From assembly GCA_001940645.1 (NCBI GenBank), contig MDVS01000058.1, forward strand, positions 1 to 5,928: DNA of 5,928 nt, written 5' to 3'. The position numbers and the translations under genes were made by a program. The notes under the pieces are model-generated. The model saw only the letters and a program-made list of their open reading frames with translations. It did no database searches and was not told where the DNA came from. Positions 1-5,460 of this stretch are shown one piece after another (positions within the stretch are counted from its first letter, which is position 1; every line of letters starts with the position of its first letter). Source of the DNA: Candidatus Heimdallarchaeota archaeon LC_3 (GTDB lineage: Archaea; Asgardarchaeota; Heimdallarchaeia; Hodarchaeales; LC-3).

Positions 1-99
1 GGATTATTTAATACCAAAGAAATGCAAAAACAGAAAGACAAATACTCAACTAAATATCCTAATATTTTTCAATGGATAAAGACTAGGATAACAAAATAA
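1..99 (+). CDS. C-terminal fragment of an unidentified protein (cut by window edge)
   Basis: Frame 1 is open from the first base and ends at TAA 97-99, giving 32 residues that finish in IFQWIKTRITK. The piece is hydrophilic and lysine-rich (repeated K/Q/D/Y residues) with a Trp near the end, and codon use is AT-rich like the neighbouring genes. There is no recognisable motif, so no function is assigned. It runs in the same direction as the PPOX-fold frame that opens at 161, so the two could be in one transcript. It could also be a chance open frame, since it is only 99 bases and its start lies outside the window. Confidence 0.4.
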   Translation, partial: GLFNTKEMQKQKDKYSTKYPNIFQWIKTRITK

Positions 100-160
100 C
101 TTTTAGAAAGCACCAAATCAATCCCTGAACAACTAATTACTGAATTATAATAATTTTTAA

Positions 161-559
161 CAAGGAATTATAGAAACGCCAACAATTGATAATTGGAAAG
201 AAGAGGGGACTCTTAGTTTAACTACCTATTATAAAAGTGGGAAGGGTATTGCTACTCCTTTAGGATATTCACGAAAGGAAGGTAAAATTTATGTAAACAC
301 TCCAGTGGAATCGTATAAAGTTAAAATATTAAAAAATAATCCTAATGGGAAAATTGCATTATCTAATTTGAGAGGAACCTTAAAAAGTCCTTTAATTGAT
401 GTTCAAATTAAAATTCTCTCCACGGAAGAAGATGAGGAAGCAAAGAAGACTATGAAATTAGATAGTAAATTTTCTTGGAAGACTATGAGGTTCACAAATA
501 AAATAAAGTTTTGGAGTAAACCCAAAGAGAGAATCTTTTTGGAAATAACTCCAAAATAA
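161..559 (+). CDS. PPOX-fold (pyridoxamine 5'-phosphate oxidase-like, possibly F420-dependent) protein; 5' end abnormal
   Basis: The frame opens after TAA 158-160 and runs 132 codons to TAA 557-559. The translation follows the small split-barrel PPOX family, in particular the Rv2061c-type F420-linked group. It has a strand LSLTTYYKSGKGIATPLGY, then GKIYVNTPVESYKVK, then LKNNPNGKIALSNLRG, a strand around PLIDVQIKIL, an acidic helix and a final strand IFLEITP. Family members bind FMN, F420 or haem as dimers; the cofactor here is inferred only. The oddity is the start: no ATG, GTG or TTG occurs in frame before GTG 305, and starting there would remove the first two conserved strands. An AAGGA lies at 162-166 with only rare candidates (ATT 167, ATA 170, ACG 176) after it. 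A non-canonical start, a sequencing indel, or a decaying gene are all possible. The family call is fairly secure; that the gene is functional is not. Confidence 0.6.
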   Translation, partial: QGIIETPTIDNWKEEGTLSLTTYYKSGKGIATPLGYSRKEGKIYVNTPVESYKVKILKNNPNGKIALSNLRGTLKSPLIDVQIKILSTEEDEEAKKTMKLDSKFSWKTMRFTNKIKFWSKPKERIFLEITPK

Positions 560-683
560 ATATTTCTCCAGATAGCTCTTGTCCTAATATATTTTTCTTC
601 TATTTCAAAATTTATTAGCAAATTCTTCATGATTTTATGTAGAAGAATTAGTTTATTCATGAGTTAGAAAACTTTAATAATTC

Positions 684-690
684 AAAGGAG
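684..690 (+). promoter_or_regulatory. Shine-Dalgarno site for the two-gene nucleotidyltransferase operon
   Basis: AAAGGAG lies 12 nt before ATG 703. The spacing is a little long, but no alternative ATG, GTG or TTG lies between the site and 703 in that frame, so it supports 703 as the operon's first start. Confidence 0.5.
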
Positions 691-702
691 AATATAATTA
701 TC

Positions 703-930
703 ATGGGTAACCTTCAGGATATTAAATTAAAAGGATTATTTTTTTTTAAACGTCTAAAAAAAGGTGATTCAGGATATTATAAAAGATTAAATGAACGTTA
801 CCAAGACATAAAGAAAAATGCAGTCAAGTATACTTCTATGACTGAACAAGAAATTTTCTATTCATATATTGAACTAATGGATGCTGTTTTAGAAATCCAA
901 AATAAAGATAGTTCAGAAAATGGCTCTTAA
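703..930 (+). CDS. 75-residue unknown protein, partner of the downstream nucleotidyltransferase
   Basis: Not recognised as a named family. The protein is short, basic in its first half (KRLKKGDSGYYKRLNERY, residues 16-33) and predicted largely helical, with an amphipathic second half (TEQEIFYSYIELMDAVLEI, residues 47-65) and a polar tail. There is no transmembrane helix, signal peptide or Cys/His metal site. The start is ATG 703 behind AAAGGAG at 684-690. Its last 11 bases overlap the start of the nucleotidyltransferase gene (ATG 920), and that gene has no ribosome site of its own, so the two are probably translationally coupled. A small gene directly upstream of and overlapping an MNT-like nucleotidyltransferase is the arrangement of many antitoxin/toxin pairs, so an antitoxin or regulatory-subunit role is a reasonable guess, not shown by the sequence. 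Confidence 0.65.
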   Translation: MGNLQDIKLKGLFFFKRLKKGDSGYYKRLNERYQDIKKNAVKYTSMTEQEIFYSYIELMDAVLEIQNKDSSENGS

Positions 931-1558
931 AGACAACAAAATTAAATCAATCATTGTTGATTTCGTAAACTATTTTAATAATAATAGTATACCTTATGTA
1001 TTGATTGGAGGTCTAGCTGTTAACATTTGGGGTCGTATTCGTACAACAATGGATGCAGATTTTATCATTGATCAATCGAAATTGGACATAGAGGAGTTTT
1101 TAGCTTATCTACAAGAAAGGAAATATGAAATAACTTCTCAAGATATGATAAATGGATTAAATGAGAGAATTAATATTACCATTTGGTCTGGAATATTTAG
1201 AGTCGATCTTAAAGGAATTTATAATAGTTTTGCTAAAAAATCGATCGAGATGGCACATAAAATAAAATTGTTTAATGTAGAAGTTAAAGTTGATTCACCT
1301 GAGCTATTAATAATAAGTAAACTCTGCTATGGATCTGAACAAGACTTTGAGGATGCAGCTAGTATTTTTTTAAGACTTAAAAACCAGAACCGATTGAATT
1401 TAGATTTTTTAAAAGATTTAATTGAGGTTCTTAACATCAACGATAGATTAAATCTACTAGAGTCTTTGATTAATAAGAACATTACAGTAGAACACCTAGA
1501 GAATGAGATCGATGATCTAAGAACTTTCAATTTTGATCTTCTAGATTCAAACTTTTAA
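920..1558 (+). CDS. Nucleotidyltransferase of the MNT/AbiEii (DUF6036-like) type
   Basis: A 212-residue protein of the DNA-polymerase-beta-like nucleotidyltransferase superfamily. Helix 1 leads into VLIGGLAVNIWGRIRTTMDAD (residues 27-47), which holds the GG pair (30-31), the conserved Arg41-Thr42 and the two metal-binding Asp residues D45 and D47. A third carboxylate is probable at D96 (FRVDLKG). Residues 126-147 carry the S-P-E-LLIISKL...QDFEDA pattern typical of the AbiEii/DUF6036 relatives. The C-terminal ~60 residues are a Leu/Asn-rich helical tail. Members transfer nucleotides to RNA or protein, and some are toxins of type IV or MNT/HEPN-like systems; the substrate here is unknown. All catalytic acids appear intact, so it is probably active. 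It overlaps the upstream 75-residue gene by 11 nt and has no independent ribosome site, pointing to coupled expression. Confidence 0.8.
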   Translation: MALKDNKIKSIIVDFVNYFNNNSIPYVLIGGLAVNIWGRIRTTMDADFIIDQSKLDIEEFLAYLQERKYEITSQDMINGLNERINITIWSGIFRVDLKGIYNSFAKKSIEMAHKIKLFNVEVKVDSPELLIISKLCYGSEQDFEDAASIFLRLKNQNRLNLDFLKDLIEVLNINDRLNLLESLINKNITVEHLENEIDDLRTFNFDLLDSNF

Positions 1559-1726
1559 CATAATTTAGATTTTTGTGAAAAAATGGTCAGGCTATCAGGA
1601 AGACTCAAATAAAGAAAAATTCCTTGATTTAAGAAATTGGTTTATAATTCTATTTTTACTAATATTTAAACAAAATAATTGACGAATTTCTTATTAAAAT
1701 GCGTCTAATTAATCTAGTGAGTCCGT

Positions 1727-2128
1727 CTATTTTACCGTCTTCACAACATCTTTTTTAAATTCCAAAGAAGCTGAGTTTACACAATATCGTAATCCTGTAG
1801 GATTAGGTCCATCATTGAAGATATGTCCTAAATGTCCTCCACAGTTATTACACATAATTTCGGTTCTTACCATCCCATGTGAAGTATCCTTATCTTCTTC
1901 TACTTTTTCTTTATCTAACGGTTGATAAAAACTTGGCCATCCACTTCCAGAATCATATTTCGTTTCTGAATCAAATAATTTTTCTCCGCATCCAGCACAA
2001 ACATAAATTCCTTTTTCTTTATTGTTATAATGTTTTCCAGTAAAAGCTCTTTCAGTTCCTTTTAATCTTAATACGTGATATTTCTCTGGATCAAGCTTTT
2101 TTTTCCATTCTTCTTCAGATAACTTCAT
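1727..2128 (-). CDS. msrB: Peptide-methionine (R)-S-oxide reductase MsrB
   Basis: Reduces methionine-R-sulfoxide in oxidised proteins back to methionine in the cytoplasm. At 133 residues it is the normal length for a stand-alone MsrB domain. Two zinc knuckles are present, C44-A-G-C47 and C93-N-N-C96. The signature GSGWPSF occurs at 61-67, the GGHLGHIF segment with H99 and H102 at 97-104, and the catalytic cysteine is C116 in [11 protein letters not shown]. The site used by many two-cysteine enzymes for the resolving Cys (SGCGWP) is Ser62 here, so this looks like a one-cysteine type. The start ATG 2128 opens the usual N-terminal helix ([17 protein letters not shown]). No Shine-Dalgarno site is seen upstream. 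It stands alone, 140 nt downstream of a small membrane-protein gene on the same strand, and converges on the nucleotidyltransferase operon. Confidence 0.96.
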   Translation of the reverse strand: MKLSEEEWKKKLDPEKYHVLRLKGTERAFTGKHYNNKEKGIYVCAGCGEKLFDSETKYDSGSGWPSFYQPLDKEKVEEDKDTSHGMVRTEIMCNNCGGHLGHIFNDGPNPTGLRYCVNSASLEFKKDVVKTVK

Positions 2129-2268
2129 AATAAATCACAATTTTAAAATTTGCTATTTTTCTTAACAATTTATCGTTTAATTTTGGTTTTTTTAAAAAAG
2201 AACTTGAAGCTTTTAATTATTTGAGGATTCTCACAAAAGTTACCAGAAAGAATTTCCAATTGATATCA

Positions 2269-2517
2269 TTATATCTTAGAACTGTCTTGAAAATACTTAC
2301 CAATATTTTCTCTAAAGATTACAGCAGTCATAGCTCCTTGAATAGGAATTAATAGAACAAAGATTGTTAATAAATCAACGAGAGGATCAGAGGGTGTCGA
2401 ATTATTGGATGTTGATGAAGTTGGTGTAGTAGAAGTTGTCGTTGTTACCCTAATAGGTGAATTTTTATCTAGTGGATCTGTACCTGGAACAATATCGTCA
2501 AAAAGTAATTTAAACAC
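2269..2517 (-). CDS. Small single-helix membrane protein with Thr/Ser-rich linker
   Basis: Not a named family. The 82 residues fall into three parts: an acidic N-terminal segment (1-24), a Thr/Ser/Pro/Asn linker (25-43, with VTTTTSTTPTSSTS) and a hydrophobic helix (about 46-68). The tail after the helix is charged and begins RENIGK. The positive-inside rule puts the tail in the cytoplasm and the linker outside. There is no cleavable signal peptide. Thr-rich linkers next to a membrane anchor are common in archaeal surface proteins, especially Asgard ones. The start is GTG 2517; a TAA sits two codons upstream in frame, so it cannot be longer. A TATA-like CTTTTTTAAAAAG at 2541-2553 is about 30 nt from the start, fitting a leaderless or nearly leaderless transcript. 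It may be a surface-anchored small protein or a remnant of a larger one. Confidence 0.6.
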   Translation of the reverse strand: MFKLLFDDIVPGTDPLDKNSPIRVTTTTSTTPTSSTSNNSTPSDPLVDLLTIFVLLIPIQGAMTAVIFRENIGKYFQDSSKI

Positions 2518-2540
2518 ATATTAAAAATATCTAAATTAGC

Positions 2541-2553
2541 CTTTTTAAAAAAG
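2541..2553 (-). promoter_or_regulatory. Candidate archaeal TATA box for the small membrane-protein gene
   Basis: On the minus strand this reads CTTTTTTAAAAAG, centred about 30 nt from GTG 2517. That matches the usual TATA-to-start distance of archaeal leaderless genes. The sequence is nearly symmetric and AT-rich DNA produces such boxes by chance, so support is modest. Confidence 0.35.
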
Positions 2554-2560
2554 AAAAACA

Positions 2561-2569
2561 TTTATATTT
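2561..2569 (+). promoter_or_regulatory. Candidate archaeal TATA box for the ABM-like gene
   Basis: TTTATATTT follows an A-rich stretch (AAAAAAGAAAAACA) that could serve as the BRE. The expected transcription start is near 2590, giving a leader of about 40 nt to ATG 2632. On the opposite strand the same bases read AAATATAAA and could also serve the divergent membrane-protein gene. Confidence 0.45.
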
Positions 2570-2631
2570 CTGACCTAAATTTCATGGTTTTTATCTAGAA
2601 AAAACAGAAAAATGAAAAAAAAGTATGGAAG

Positions 2632-2955
2632 ATGTTTGTAAGAATTATAACCTATCAAATGACTGATGAAGCAATAAATGAAATAGAGACAATAGGAAAA
2701 GAAATATTAGCTAAAACTGGTCCCATATTGCGAGATATGAAAGGATGGATTAAAACAGAATTAATAATTGATAAAAAAAATAAAGTATTTAAAACGATTG
2801 CCTACTGGAACTCCAGGGATGATGCCAAGGCTAATAAAGAATATGATCCCAAATTACCAGGATTTCTCTACATGCAAATAGGACGTTACGCTCAGCATTT
2901 GGATGATAGTAATTTGATTATAGAACATTATGATTTATTAGAAACTATTGAGTAA
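2632..2955 (+). CDS. ABM-like / dimeric alpha-beta-barrel domain protein
   Basis: A 107-residue single-domain protein with the beta-alpha-beta-beta-alpha-beta order of the antibiotic-biosynthesis-monooxygenase (ABM) and related ferredoxin-like dimers. Strand 1 is FVRIITYQM (2-10), a long helix follows (12-34), then a strand GWIKTELIID (38-47), a strand VFKTIAYWNS (52-61), a helix beginning RDDAKA (62-67) and a final strand NLIIEHYDLLE. The pairing of a strand ending in YWNS with a D-D-A helix is the typical ABM landmark. Members include quinol or haem-acting monooxygenases and many proteins of unknown role, so no substrate is assigned. ATG 2632 is the first start in this frame that begins strand 1. 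GGAAG sits directly against it, too close for a good ribosome site. It converges on the DinB-like gene with 39 nt between the stop codons. Confidence 0.7.
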   Translation: MFVRIITYQMTDEAINEIETIGKEILAKTGPILRDMKGWIKTELIIDKKNKVFKTIAYWNSRDDAKANKEYDPKLPGFLYMQIGRYAQHLDDSNLIIEHYDLLETIE

Positions 2956-2964
2956 AAAACTCAA
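2948..2964. repeat. Short inverted repeat at the convergent gene ends
   Basis: TTGAG-TAAAAAA-CTCAA: 5-bp perfect arms with a 7-nt A-rich loop, overlapping the ABM-like gene's stop codon and lying in the 39-nt gap before the DinB-like gene's end. It could help end or stabilise a transcript, but no T-run follows it on the plus strand, so a terminator role is only suggested. Confidence 0.25.
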
Positions 2965-2994
2965 AATGCTTCAAAATTAATTATTTCTATACCT

Positions 2995-3465
2995 TTAATG
3001 TCCAATTTTACTTGTGTCAAGACTCATCAATTTCATGTACATTTTTATTTGAGCTTGATGCCAACGTTCATGTCCTTTCAGGTTCCAAACTACCCATTCA
3101 ACTAGGTATTGTCTATCTTTCCAGATATAAGCTTCTTTTTTAAGATCTTCTTCTGTTAATTCATTAATCAGATTTCTAACCATCTTATCTGTCACTTCAA
3201 GATCACGAGCAAATAATTCTTTAGTGAAAATTTTAATTTCACTATACTCTGAAGGAGTTTTAACTTCACGTTTAAGATATTTGTTAAACATAAAGTAAAC
3301 TGATCCTACAGTATGTCTGAGAAGTTTACCTAATTCATTCATGTCAGGATGAGGTTTCCAATTAATATCTATATCATCAGGCATTGCTTGAACAATTTGA
3401 AAAGTAATTTCTCTTGTTTCATTCCATTGGTCAATGGAAGATCCATAAGGTTTGGTTTCACTCAT
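2995..3465 (-). CDS. DinB-like four-helix-bundle protein
   Basis: A 156-residue protein matching the DinB/YfiT-like superfamily of metal-binding four-helix bundles. The expected metal-binding histidine triad is present: H51 in GKLLRHTVGS at the end of helix 2, and H132 and H136 in WNLKGHERWHQAQI on the last helix. Family members include stress-induced proteins and thiol-dependent S-transferases (mycothiol or bacillithiol types); archaeal members are mostly uncharacterised, so the cosubstrate is unknown. The Trp-rich helix EWVVWNLKGHERWHQ is typical. ATG 3465 is supported by GAGGT six nt upstream (3472-3476). The gene is monocistronic, convergent with the ABM-like gene. Confidence 0.8.
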   Translation of the reverse strand: MSETKPYGSSIDQWNETREITFQIVQAMPDDIDINWKPHPDMNELGKLLRHTVGSVYFMFNKYLKREVKTPSEYSEIKIFTKELFARDLEVTDKMVRNLINELTEEDLKKEAYIWKDRQYLVEWVVWNLKGHERWHQAQIKMYMKLMSLDTSKIGH

Positions 3466-3470
3466 TTTTT

Positions 3471-3476
3471 TACCTC
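3471..3476 (-). promoter_or_regulatory. Shine-Dalgarno site for the DinB-like gene
   Basis: GAGGTA on the minus strand, separated from ATG 3465 by five A residues. It fixes the start of the DinB-like gene. Confidence 0.6.
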
Positions 3477-3487
3477 AATTTTAAAAA

Positions 3488-3500
3488 GTATATAAAAAAA
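3488..3500 (-). promoter_or_regulatory. Candidate TATA box for the DinB-like gene
   Basis: TTTTTTTATATAC on the minus strand is the clearest TATA-like string near this gene. Standard archaeal spacing from it would put the transcript start at or next to ATG 3465, which would leave the Shine-Dalgarno site out of the mRNA. Either initiation is further upstream or the box is used with unusual spacing. Confidence 0.35.
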
Positions 3501-3660
3501 ATCAATCAAGAAGCACTTAATCAACAATGTGAAAAATTAATTGCTAAATTTTTTTGTTATTTAACATTCAATCGTGATGTAAATGATAATAATCAGGATA
3601 ATTTCAAAATAAAAATAGATTAATTTGGTGTACATCTTGAATTATATTTTTTAATAAAAA

Positions 3661-3804
3661 TTATCCAATCATTCCTATTACTAATCCCGATCCAAACGGA
3701 ATTAACCAGAATATCCATACATATCGTGAAAATTTATGAAAGTTTACTTCAGCTTTTTTAAGTAGTTGTAAGAAAATTAAATAATTATTAGATAAATAAA
3801 ACAA
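3661..3804 (-). CDS. Possible 47-residue membrane protein, or C-terminal remnant of one
   Basis: A minus-strand frame ends at TAA 3663-3661 and is open back to a TGA near 3855. From the only canonical start, TTG 3804, it encodes 47 residues. The first part is hydrophobic (FYLSNNYLIFLQLL), the middle is a charged LKKAEVNFHKFSR, and the end is a clear hydrophobic helix, YVWIFWLIPFGSGLVIGMIG. This looks far more protein-like than random AT-rich sequence, with an aromatic membrane-interface pattern and Gly/Pro placement. No ribosome site precedes TTG 3804, and the protein ends directly after the helix. It lies just downstream of the aldo/keto reductase on the same strand and is followed by a T-rich stretch (TAATTTTTATT). 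It may be a real small gene or the 3' end of a decayed membrane-protein gene. Confidence 0.35.
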   Translation of the reverse strand: MFYLSNNYLIFLQLLKKAEVNFHKFSRYVWIFWLIPFGSGLVIGMIG

Positions 3805-3859
3805 GGAGAGTTTTTCAAGAAATTCAATGTAATTGTGACAATATTTGGAACCTCAAATC

Positions 3860-4843
3860 TTATTCATGTCCTAAAATTTGGTGAGGTTTGTATACTTCTT
3901 CTAATTGTTTGATATCATCTGTTGTTAGCGATAATTCCAATGCCTCGACAGCCTGTTCTAAATGTTCGATTTTTGTAGCACCCAGTATAGGTGCTGATAT
4001 ATAATTTTTTGAATATAGCCAAGCTAAGCTAATTTGTGCAGGTGTAACTTCTTTTTCCTTCGCAATCTCAATAACACGATCGATCACATCGAAATCTTCT
4101 TGTAAGAAATATCTATCTTTAAGCATACGATCTGATTTAGCACGAACTGAATCAGGTTCTTCATTTCTTTTGTATTTACCTGATAAAAATCCTCTACCTA
4201 ACGGTGACCAAGGAATTATCCCAATTTCTTGATCTTGACAAATTGGTATCATTTCTCTTTCTTCTTCTCGATAAATCAAGTTATAATGATTCTGCATTGT
4301 TCGAAAAGGTTCTAATCCATATTTATCTGCCATCCATAGGCTTTTTGTGAACTGCCAAGCCATCATTGAACTTGCTCCTATATGTAATGTTTTCCCTTCA
4401 TCAATTAAAATATTCAAAGATTTTAATATTTCATCAATTGGTAATCTTTTATCTAATCGATGAATTTGATATAAGTCAACATGATCCATTTGAAGTCTTT
4501 TTAAGGAATCTTCCATGGATTTTTTGATGTGATAACGTGATAATCCATGTTTATTAGGTTTTCCACCAGCCTGAAAGCCTTCCATTGGAAAAAATACTTT
4601 AGTAGCAATTACTACATCATCTCGATAATCTTTTAGTAATTCCCCAGTTATTTCTTCACTTCTTCCTCTTGAATAAACATTTGCTGTATCAAAGAAATTT
4701 ATTCCTAAGTCTAATGCTTTATTAATTAATGGTTTAGCTTCATCAAGTTCTAAAAACCAGTTCTGACTATTTCCATACGACATCATCCCTAAACAGATTT
4801 TAGATACCTCTAATCCAGTTTTTCCTAATATAGAATATTTCAT
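3860..4843 (-). CDS. Aldo/keto reductase
   Basis: A full-length 327-residue NAD(P)H-dependent (alpha/beta)8-barrel oxidoreductase that reduces aldehydes and ketones to alcohols. The N-terminus LGKTGLEVSKICLGMMSYG is the standard hairpin and first strand. The catalytic tetrad is complete: D52 and Y57 (FFDTANVYSRGRSEE), K82 (VVIATKVF) and H128 (VDLYQIHRLD). Further family marks are MQNHYNLIYREEEREMIP (183-200), IPWSPLGRGFLSGKY (210-224) and a C-terminal cofactor loop APILGATKIEHLEQAVEAL. The pattern is closest to the YajO/YakC-like sugar or aldehyde reductases; the substrate cannot be read from sequence. ATG 4843 has GGAGA seven nt upstream. The gene stands alone and is divergent from the TPR-like gene. 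Confidence 0.93.
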   Translation of the reverse strand: MKYSILGKTGLEVSKICLGMMSYGNSQNWFLELDEAKPLINKALDLGINFFDTANVYSRGRSEEITGELLKDYRDDVVIATKVFFPMEGFQAGGKPNKHGLSRYHIKKSMEDSLKRLQMDHVDLYQIHRLDKRLPIDEILKSLNILIDEGKTLHIGASSMMAWQFTKSLWMADKYGLEPFRTMQNHYNLIYREEEREMIPICQDQEIGIIPWSPLGRGFLSGKYKRNEEPDSVRAKSDRMLKDRYFLQEDFDVIDRVIEIAKEKEVTPAQISLAWLYSKNYISAPILGATKIEHLEQAVEALELSLTTDDIKQLEEVYKPHQILGHE

Positions 4844-4850
4844 TAGTTTA

Positions 4851-4855
4851 TCTCC
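4851..4855 (-). promoter_or_regulatory. Shine-Dalgarno site for the aldo/keto reductase
   Basis: GGAGA on the minus strand with a 7-nt spacer to ATG 4843, supporting that start. Confidence 0.55.
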
Positions 4856-4959
4856 GACTAAATCGGTTGTTGGATAAGGAAAATTGCTTTATTAGAAAGT
4901 TTTTTTGAAGGTAATTTAGATTTTTCGTCATTAATTTGATTTTTTAAAGCTTAAAAATA

Positions 4960-4971
4960 ACCTTACAAGGT
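4960..4971. repeat. Small palindrome between divergent genes
   Basis: ACCTT-AC-AAGGT: 5-bp perfect arms around a 2-nt centre, in the 268-bp region between the aldo/keto reductase and the TPR-like gene. It directly follows an A/T-rich TATA-like CTTAAAAATA on the plus strand. The position suits a small operator, but arms this short occur by chance. Confidence 0.25.
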
Positions 4972-5023
4972 ATTAATGAGTAAATATTTCTTCTTAATTG
5001 GAATATGAATGAGAGATTTAACT

Positions 5024-5028
5024 GGAGG
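5024..5028 (+). promoter_or_regulatory. Strong Shine-Dalgarno site upstream of the TPR-like gene
   Basis: GGAGG, the best ribosome site in the window. ATG 5030 follows after one base but gives only six codons (MSYSIR) before a stop. The TPR-like frame is open from 5034, and its first canonical start, ATG 5112, is over 80 nt away. The site therefore points to a start upstream of 5112. Confidence 0.45.
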
Positions 5029-5111
5029 AATGAGTTATAGCATCCGGTAAAAAATTCTTTGAAGTAAATACTACAAAAATTGATTTTTCCAGTCATACAC
5101 CACGATCTACT

Positions 5112-5369
5112 ATGCTTTTTAGAAATATTCCCAGAAATTCACCTAATTTGAATTTATGGAATGAATTAGATTATGTTATTAAATCAGGCAATCTTGAAAA
5201 TGCTGATAAAATTTTAGATAAACTTCATGGGAATTTAGTTAATCCTGAAGAAAGATCTATTTGGTTTGATCGTGGGGCAAGAACGCTTTTTCTGAAAGGA
5301 GACTATTTAGGATCTGTTAAAGCCATGCAACTATCGCTAAAATCAGCTCTTGAGTTTGACAAGAAATAA
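5112..5369 (+). CDS. Small TPR-like helical-repeat protein; true start probably upstream
   Basis: From ATG 5112 the protein has 85 residues. It contains two helix-turn-helix units: WNELDYVIKSGNLENADKIL, then SIWFDRGARTLFLKGDYLGS followed by VKAMQLSLKSALE. The W-x-x-x-G...G-D-Y...A spacing is the tetratricopeptide-repeat pattern, so a protein-protein interaction role is inferred; the partner is unknown. Upstream of 5112 the same frame stays open to TGA 5031-5033 and reads like coding sequence (KKFFEVNTTKIDF, then SSHTPRST), adding up to 26 residues. No canonical start lies in that extension, while a strong GGAGG at 5024-5028 and ATG 5030 sit one frame away. A single-base indel would join them. 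Either the gene has a frameshift, the start is non-canonical, or the shorter form from 5112 is correct. There is no membrane helix or signal peptide. Confidence 0.6.
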   Translation: MLFRNIPRNSPNLNLWNELDYVIKSGNLENADKILDKLHGNLVNPEERSIWFDRGARTLFLKGDYLGSVKAMQLSLKSALEFDKK

Positions 5370-5416
5370 TCATATTAAAAATTTGTAACTCATATATTTC
5401 AATCTGATTCTCACAA

Positions 5417-5457
5417 TTTTTTCTTAATCTAATATCATTCAGTACTTTTTTATTTTG
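5417..5457 (+). terminator. Candidate T-rich terminator after the TPR-like gene
   Basis: Two plus-strand T-runs, TTTTTTCTT (5417-5425) and CTTTTTTATTTTG (5445-5457), lie 48-88 nt past the TPR-like stop codon. Archaeal transcription commonly ends at such U-tracts without a hairpin. The background is AT-rich, so this is only suggestive. Confidence 0.35.
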
Positions 5458-5460
5458 TGA

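Larger units (their letters stand above)
3466..3859. other. 394-bp stretch without a long gene
   Basis: Between the DinB-like gene start and the aldo/keto reductase stop (both minus strand). The right half holds the short membrane-type frame 3661-3804 (-). The left half, 3501-3660, shows only AT-rich DNA and stop-rich frames. A plus-strand frame does cross 3466-3623, but its only start lies inside the DinB-like gene on the other strand and it has no ribosome site. No tRNA-like or repeat structure was seen. Confidence 0.5.

Noticed and set aside
403..660. Minus-strand frame of 85 codons
   Set aside because: Mostly antisense to the PPOX-fold frame, which has clear family motifs; the translation is a Leu/Ile/Phe-rich shadow with a poly-Ser artefact from GAA/GAG codons.
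1327..1530. Minus-strand frame of 67 codons
   Set aside because: Lies wholly inside the nucleotidyltransferase gene in antisense and shows no family features.
1631..1692. Inverted arms AAGAAATT (from 1631) and AATTTCTT (about 1685-1692)
   Set aside because: Eight-base AT-only arms some 45 nt apart are expected by chance in this base composition.
3572..3600. C-box-like GTGATGT followed by TGAT repeats, considered as a C/D-box RNA
   Set aside because: No matching D box (CTGA) or terminal stem was found nearby.
3414..3623. Plus-strand frame of 69 codons
   Set aside because: Its first quarter is antisense to the well-supported DinB-like gene, it has no ribosome site, and its remaining sequence is low-complexity N/K/I-rich.
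4940..4957. Imperfect palindrome around AAGCTT
   Set aside because: Symmetry breaks immediately outside the central six bases; the rest is A/T runs.
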